A stretch of DNA of 32,361 nucleotides from Flavobacteriaceae bacterium (lineage in GTDB: Bacteria > Bacteroidota > Bacteroidia > Flavobacteriales > Weeksellaceae). Positions 31,395-32,361 of this stretch are shown here, one piece after another. Numbering within the stretch: position 1 is the first letter of the stretch; each line of letters opens with the position of its first letter. Below the pieces are notes generated by a model. It was not told the origin of the DNA, made no database searches, and worked only from the letters and a program-made list of their open reading frames with translations. The position numbers and the translations under genes were made by a program. The stretch lies in NCBI GenBank assembly GCA_031277475.1, contig JAITMJ010000006.1:1-32361 (forward strand), read 5' to 3'.

Positions 31395-31895
31395 TCAAAA
31401 TTGTTGCAACGAATATTGGTCGGGATAATTCAGTTTTTGGCTTTTACGATTTCCATTTACAATGATGTGGATGATGTTAATCTGATCATCAAAAAGATTG
31501 TAAATAAAATCAACCGATGTTTCCACTTTTTTCGGATTTCGCATTGCTTCGGATTCCATAAAAATATTCACACCTTCTTTATCTTCCTCATAACCAATAT
31601 AATTAACTTTCAAGAATCGGTTGTTTACTTTTAATTTTAAACATTCGGAAGCATAGTTTTTCAAAGCCTCATTCATTTCTTTTTCAAATTTTTTATCTTG
31701 AAAGTGCAAATTTTTACCATATTTTTTATTGACGGCATTTTCCAAATCGTCCATAAAAAAACGCCCCGAAATTTCAAATGTTTTCGACTTTTGATTATAA
31801 TTAAATTCCACAGAACCAACATGATAGGGATGCGTGAAAGAACCAAGCAGAATGAACCAAAAGCCAAAAGCCAAGAATTTTAATTTTTTTTTCAT
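31395..31895 (-). CDS. DUF6702-like secreted protein
   Basis: The protein has 166 residues. An N-terminal signal (MKKKLKFLAFGFWFILLGSF) is followed by THPYHVGSVEFNYNQKSKTF, a strongly conserved start of the mature part, then EISGRFFMDDLENAVNKKYG. Later segments LKVNNRFLKVNYIGYEEDKE and INIIHIIVNGNRKSQKLNYP alternate like beta strands. I recall this HPxHVSxxExxY pattern as the DUF6702 family of Flavobacteriia; this is memory and not a search. In Flavobacteria the family often sits next to a large M1-type peptidase gene; here the neighbour is a transposase fragment instead. Function unknown; periplasmic or outer-membrane location likely. Confidence 0.75.
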   Translation of the reverse strand: MKKKLKFLAFGFWFILLGSFTHPYHVGSVEFNYNQKSKTFEISGRFFMDDLENAVNKKYGKNLHFQDKKFEKEMNEALKNYASECLKLKVNNRFLKVNYIGYEEDKEGVNIFMESEAMRNPKKVETSVDFIYNLFDDQINIIHIIVNGNRKSQKLNYPDQYSLQQF

Positions 31896-31935
31896 TTCGA
31901 GATGCGAGTTACAAGTTATGGGATTCGGGTTTTTG

Positions 31936-31948
31936 ACACTTTGACAAA
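31936..31948. repeat. 13-bp palindrome, also found at 5299-5311
   Basis: ACTTTG-A-CAAAGT is a perfect palindrome with a one-base centre, present here upstream of the DUF6702-like gene and identically near 5299-5311 (in CAACTTTGACAAAGTG). It appears to be a short dispersed repeat. The position is accurate to a base or two by hand count. Confidence 0.4.
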
Positions 31949-31992
31949 GTTATAATTAAAATACGAAATAAAATTTTAAAATTAAATTAAAA

Positions 31993-32355
31993 CATTCTAT
32001 CGACAAAGCCTACAAACTGCTCAACATCCGAAAAAGCAAGCAGAAGATGCGTTTGCGAAGTGCAACGGTAGAGCCGGTTTGGGGAACATTGCTGCATTTT
32101 AGGAAACTGAAAAAAGTTTACACAAAAGGAAATGCTTTAGCACATAAGCAGGTTTTGATGGCATCGGCAGCATACAATTTAAAAAAGTTAATGTCATTTA
32201 GAAACATAAAATCCGTGGCAAATGTGATGAAAAACATGGTTGCGGACGTAAAATCAAGATTCTCGAATCAAATTTTGCAATTTTTTCAGCCCGAAATCTT
32301 GGAATTGAACGGAAAACTTCCTAATGTAAACCCGTGCACGATTTATAATGGATGA
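31993..32355 (+). pseudogene. Transposase C-terminal fragment (IS1182-like DDE)
   Basis: The frame from about 31993 reads HSIDKAYKLLNIRKSKQKMR, then LRSATVEPVWGTLLHFRKLK, then GNALAHKQVLMASAAYNLKK, ending at TGA 32353-32355. The pattern R-x-x-TVEPVxGTL...K-x-VxTxGxxxAxKxVLMAxxAYNLKK matches the end of IS1182/IS5-type DDE transposases, with the catalytic Glu in VEP. In-frame translation reaches back only to a stop near 31975 and has no plausible start. The N-terminal catalytic Asp residues are therefore missing, and the element is a relic. No terminal inverted repeat was identified before the window ends. Confidence 0.72.
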
Positions 32356-32361
32356 TAAATC

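Noticed and set aside
32047..32355. Complete insertion sequence at the right end
   Set aside because: Only the C-terminal third of a transposase is present, and no inverted ends were seen.

Overview
The window looks like a chromosomal segment of an AT-rich Bacteroidota bacterium of the order Flavobacteriales, most probably a Weeksellaceae (Chryseobacterium-like) organism. This rests on a TamL-type lipoprotein, a type IX secretion (T9SS) substrate with a gliding-motility C-terminal domain, DUF6759-like and DUF6702-like proteins, candidate promoters of the TTG/TAnnTTTG type, and the overall codon and base use. No taxonomic search was possible, so the genus is an inference.

Layout. 1-840: a type II toxin-antitoxin pair (antitoxin cut by the window edge) next to a truncated TrmH-family rRNA methyltransferase. 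838-5525: outer-membrane assembly lipoprotein TamL, CTP synthase (convergent with it) and a small 58-residue membrane protein that is easy to miss. 5664-11733: a surface-glycan cluster (GT4 and two GT2-type glycosyltransferases, a hexapeptide acetyltransferase, a UDP-sugar 6-dehydrogenase) interrupted by one oppositely oriented polysaccharide pyruvyl transferase. 11895-14615: a secreted DUF6759-like protein overlapping trmB, then aroC. 14627-16352: a two-gene nitric-oxide-reductase-like operon (NorC cytochrome c, NorB-like haem-copper subunit) with a candidate promoter and upstream palindrome. 16389-19384: dispersed repeats, a LURP-one/scramblase-like protein, gene debris and a flotillin. 19415-21338: ychF and a GH25 lysozyme. 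21376-22040: relic sequence and repeats. 22040-25492: an 1150-residue T9SS type B substrate with ten Ig-like repeats. 25518-26348: tRNA-Thr, Gly, Tyr, Thr and the ribosome hibernation factor gene (all minus strand). 26513-31306: dapA, a fused aminolipid acyltransferase, a DUF2442/DUF4160 pair and aspartate kinase. 31395-32355: a DUF6702 protein and the C-terminal end of a transposase.

How the genes fit together. dapA and the aspartate kinase gene are the entry steps of the diaminopimelate/lysine pathway. The glycan block has the parts of a capsule or O-antigen locus (acidic sugar synthesis, transfer, acetylation, pyruvylation) but no visible flippase or polymerase. TamL, flotillin, the LURP-one protein, the lysozyme and the fused acyltransferase are all envelope-related, though they do not form one operon.

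Most notable points: (i) the tRNA Thr-Tyr-Gly-Thr cluster is not followed by tuf, its usual partner, but runs into the 3' end of the T9SS repeat protein; (ii) the NorB-like protein appears to lack one FeB histidine and to carry Met where a haem b histidine is expected; (iii) the T9SS protein shows a two-repeat higher-order periodicity; (iv) a 90-bp element with perfect 13-bp terminal inverted repeats has a second, decayed copy 8 kb away; (v) several other dispersed intergenic repeat families are present. I found no CRISPR array, intact insertion sequence or complete prophage. No clearly novel multi-gene system could be proven from sequence alone.
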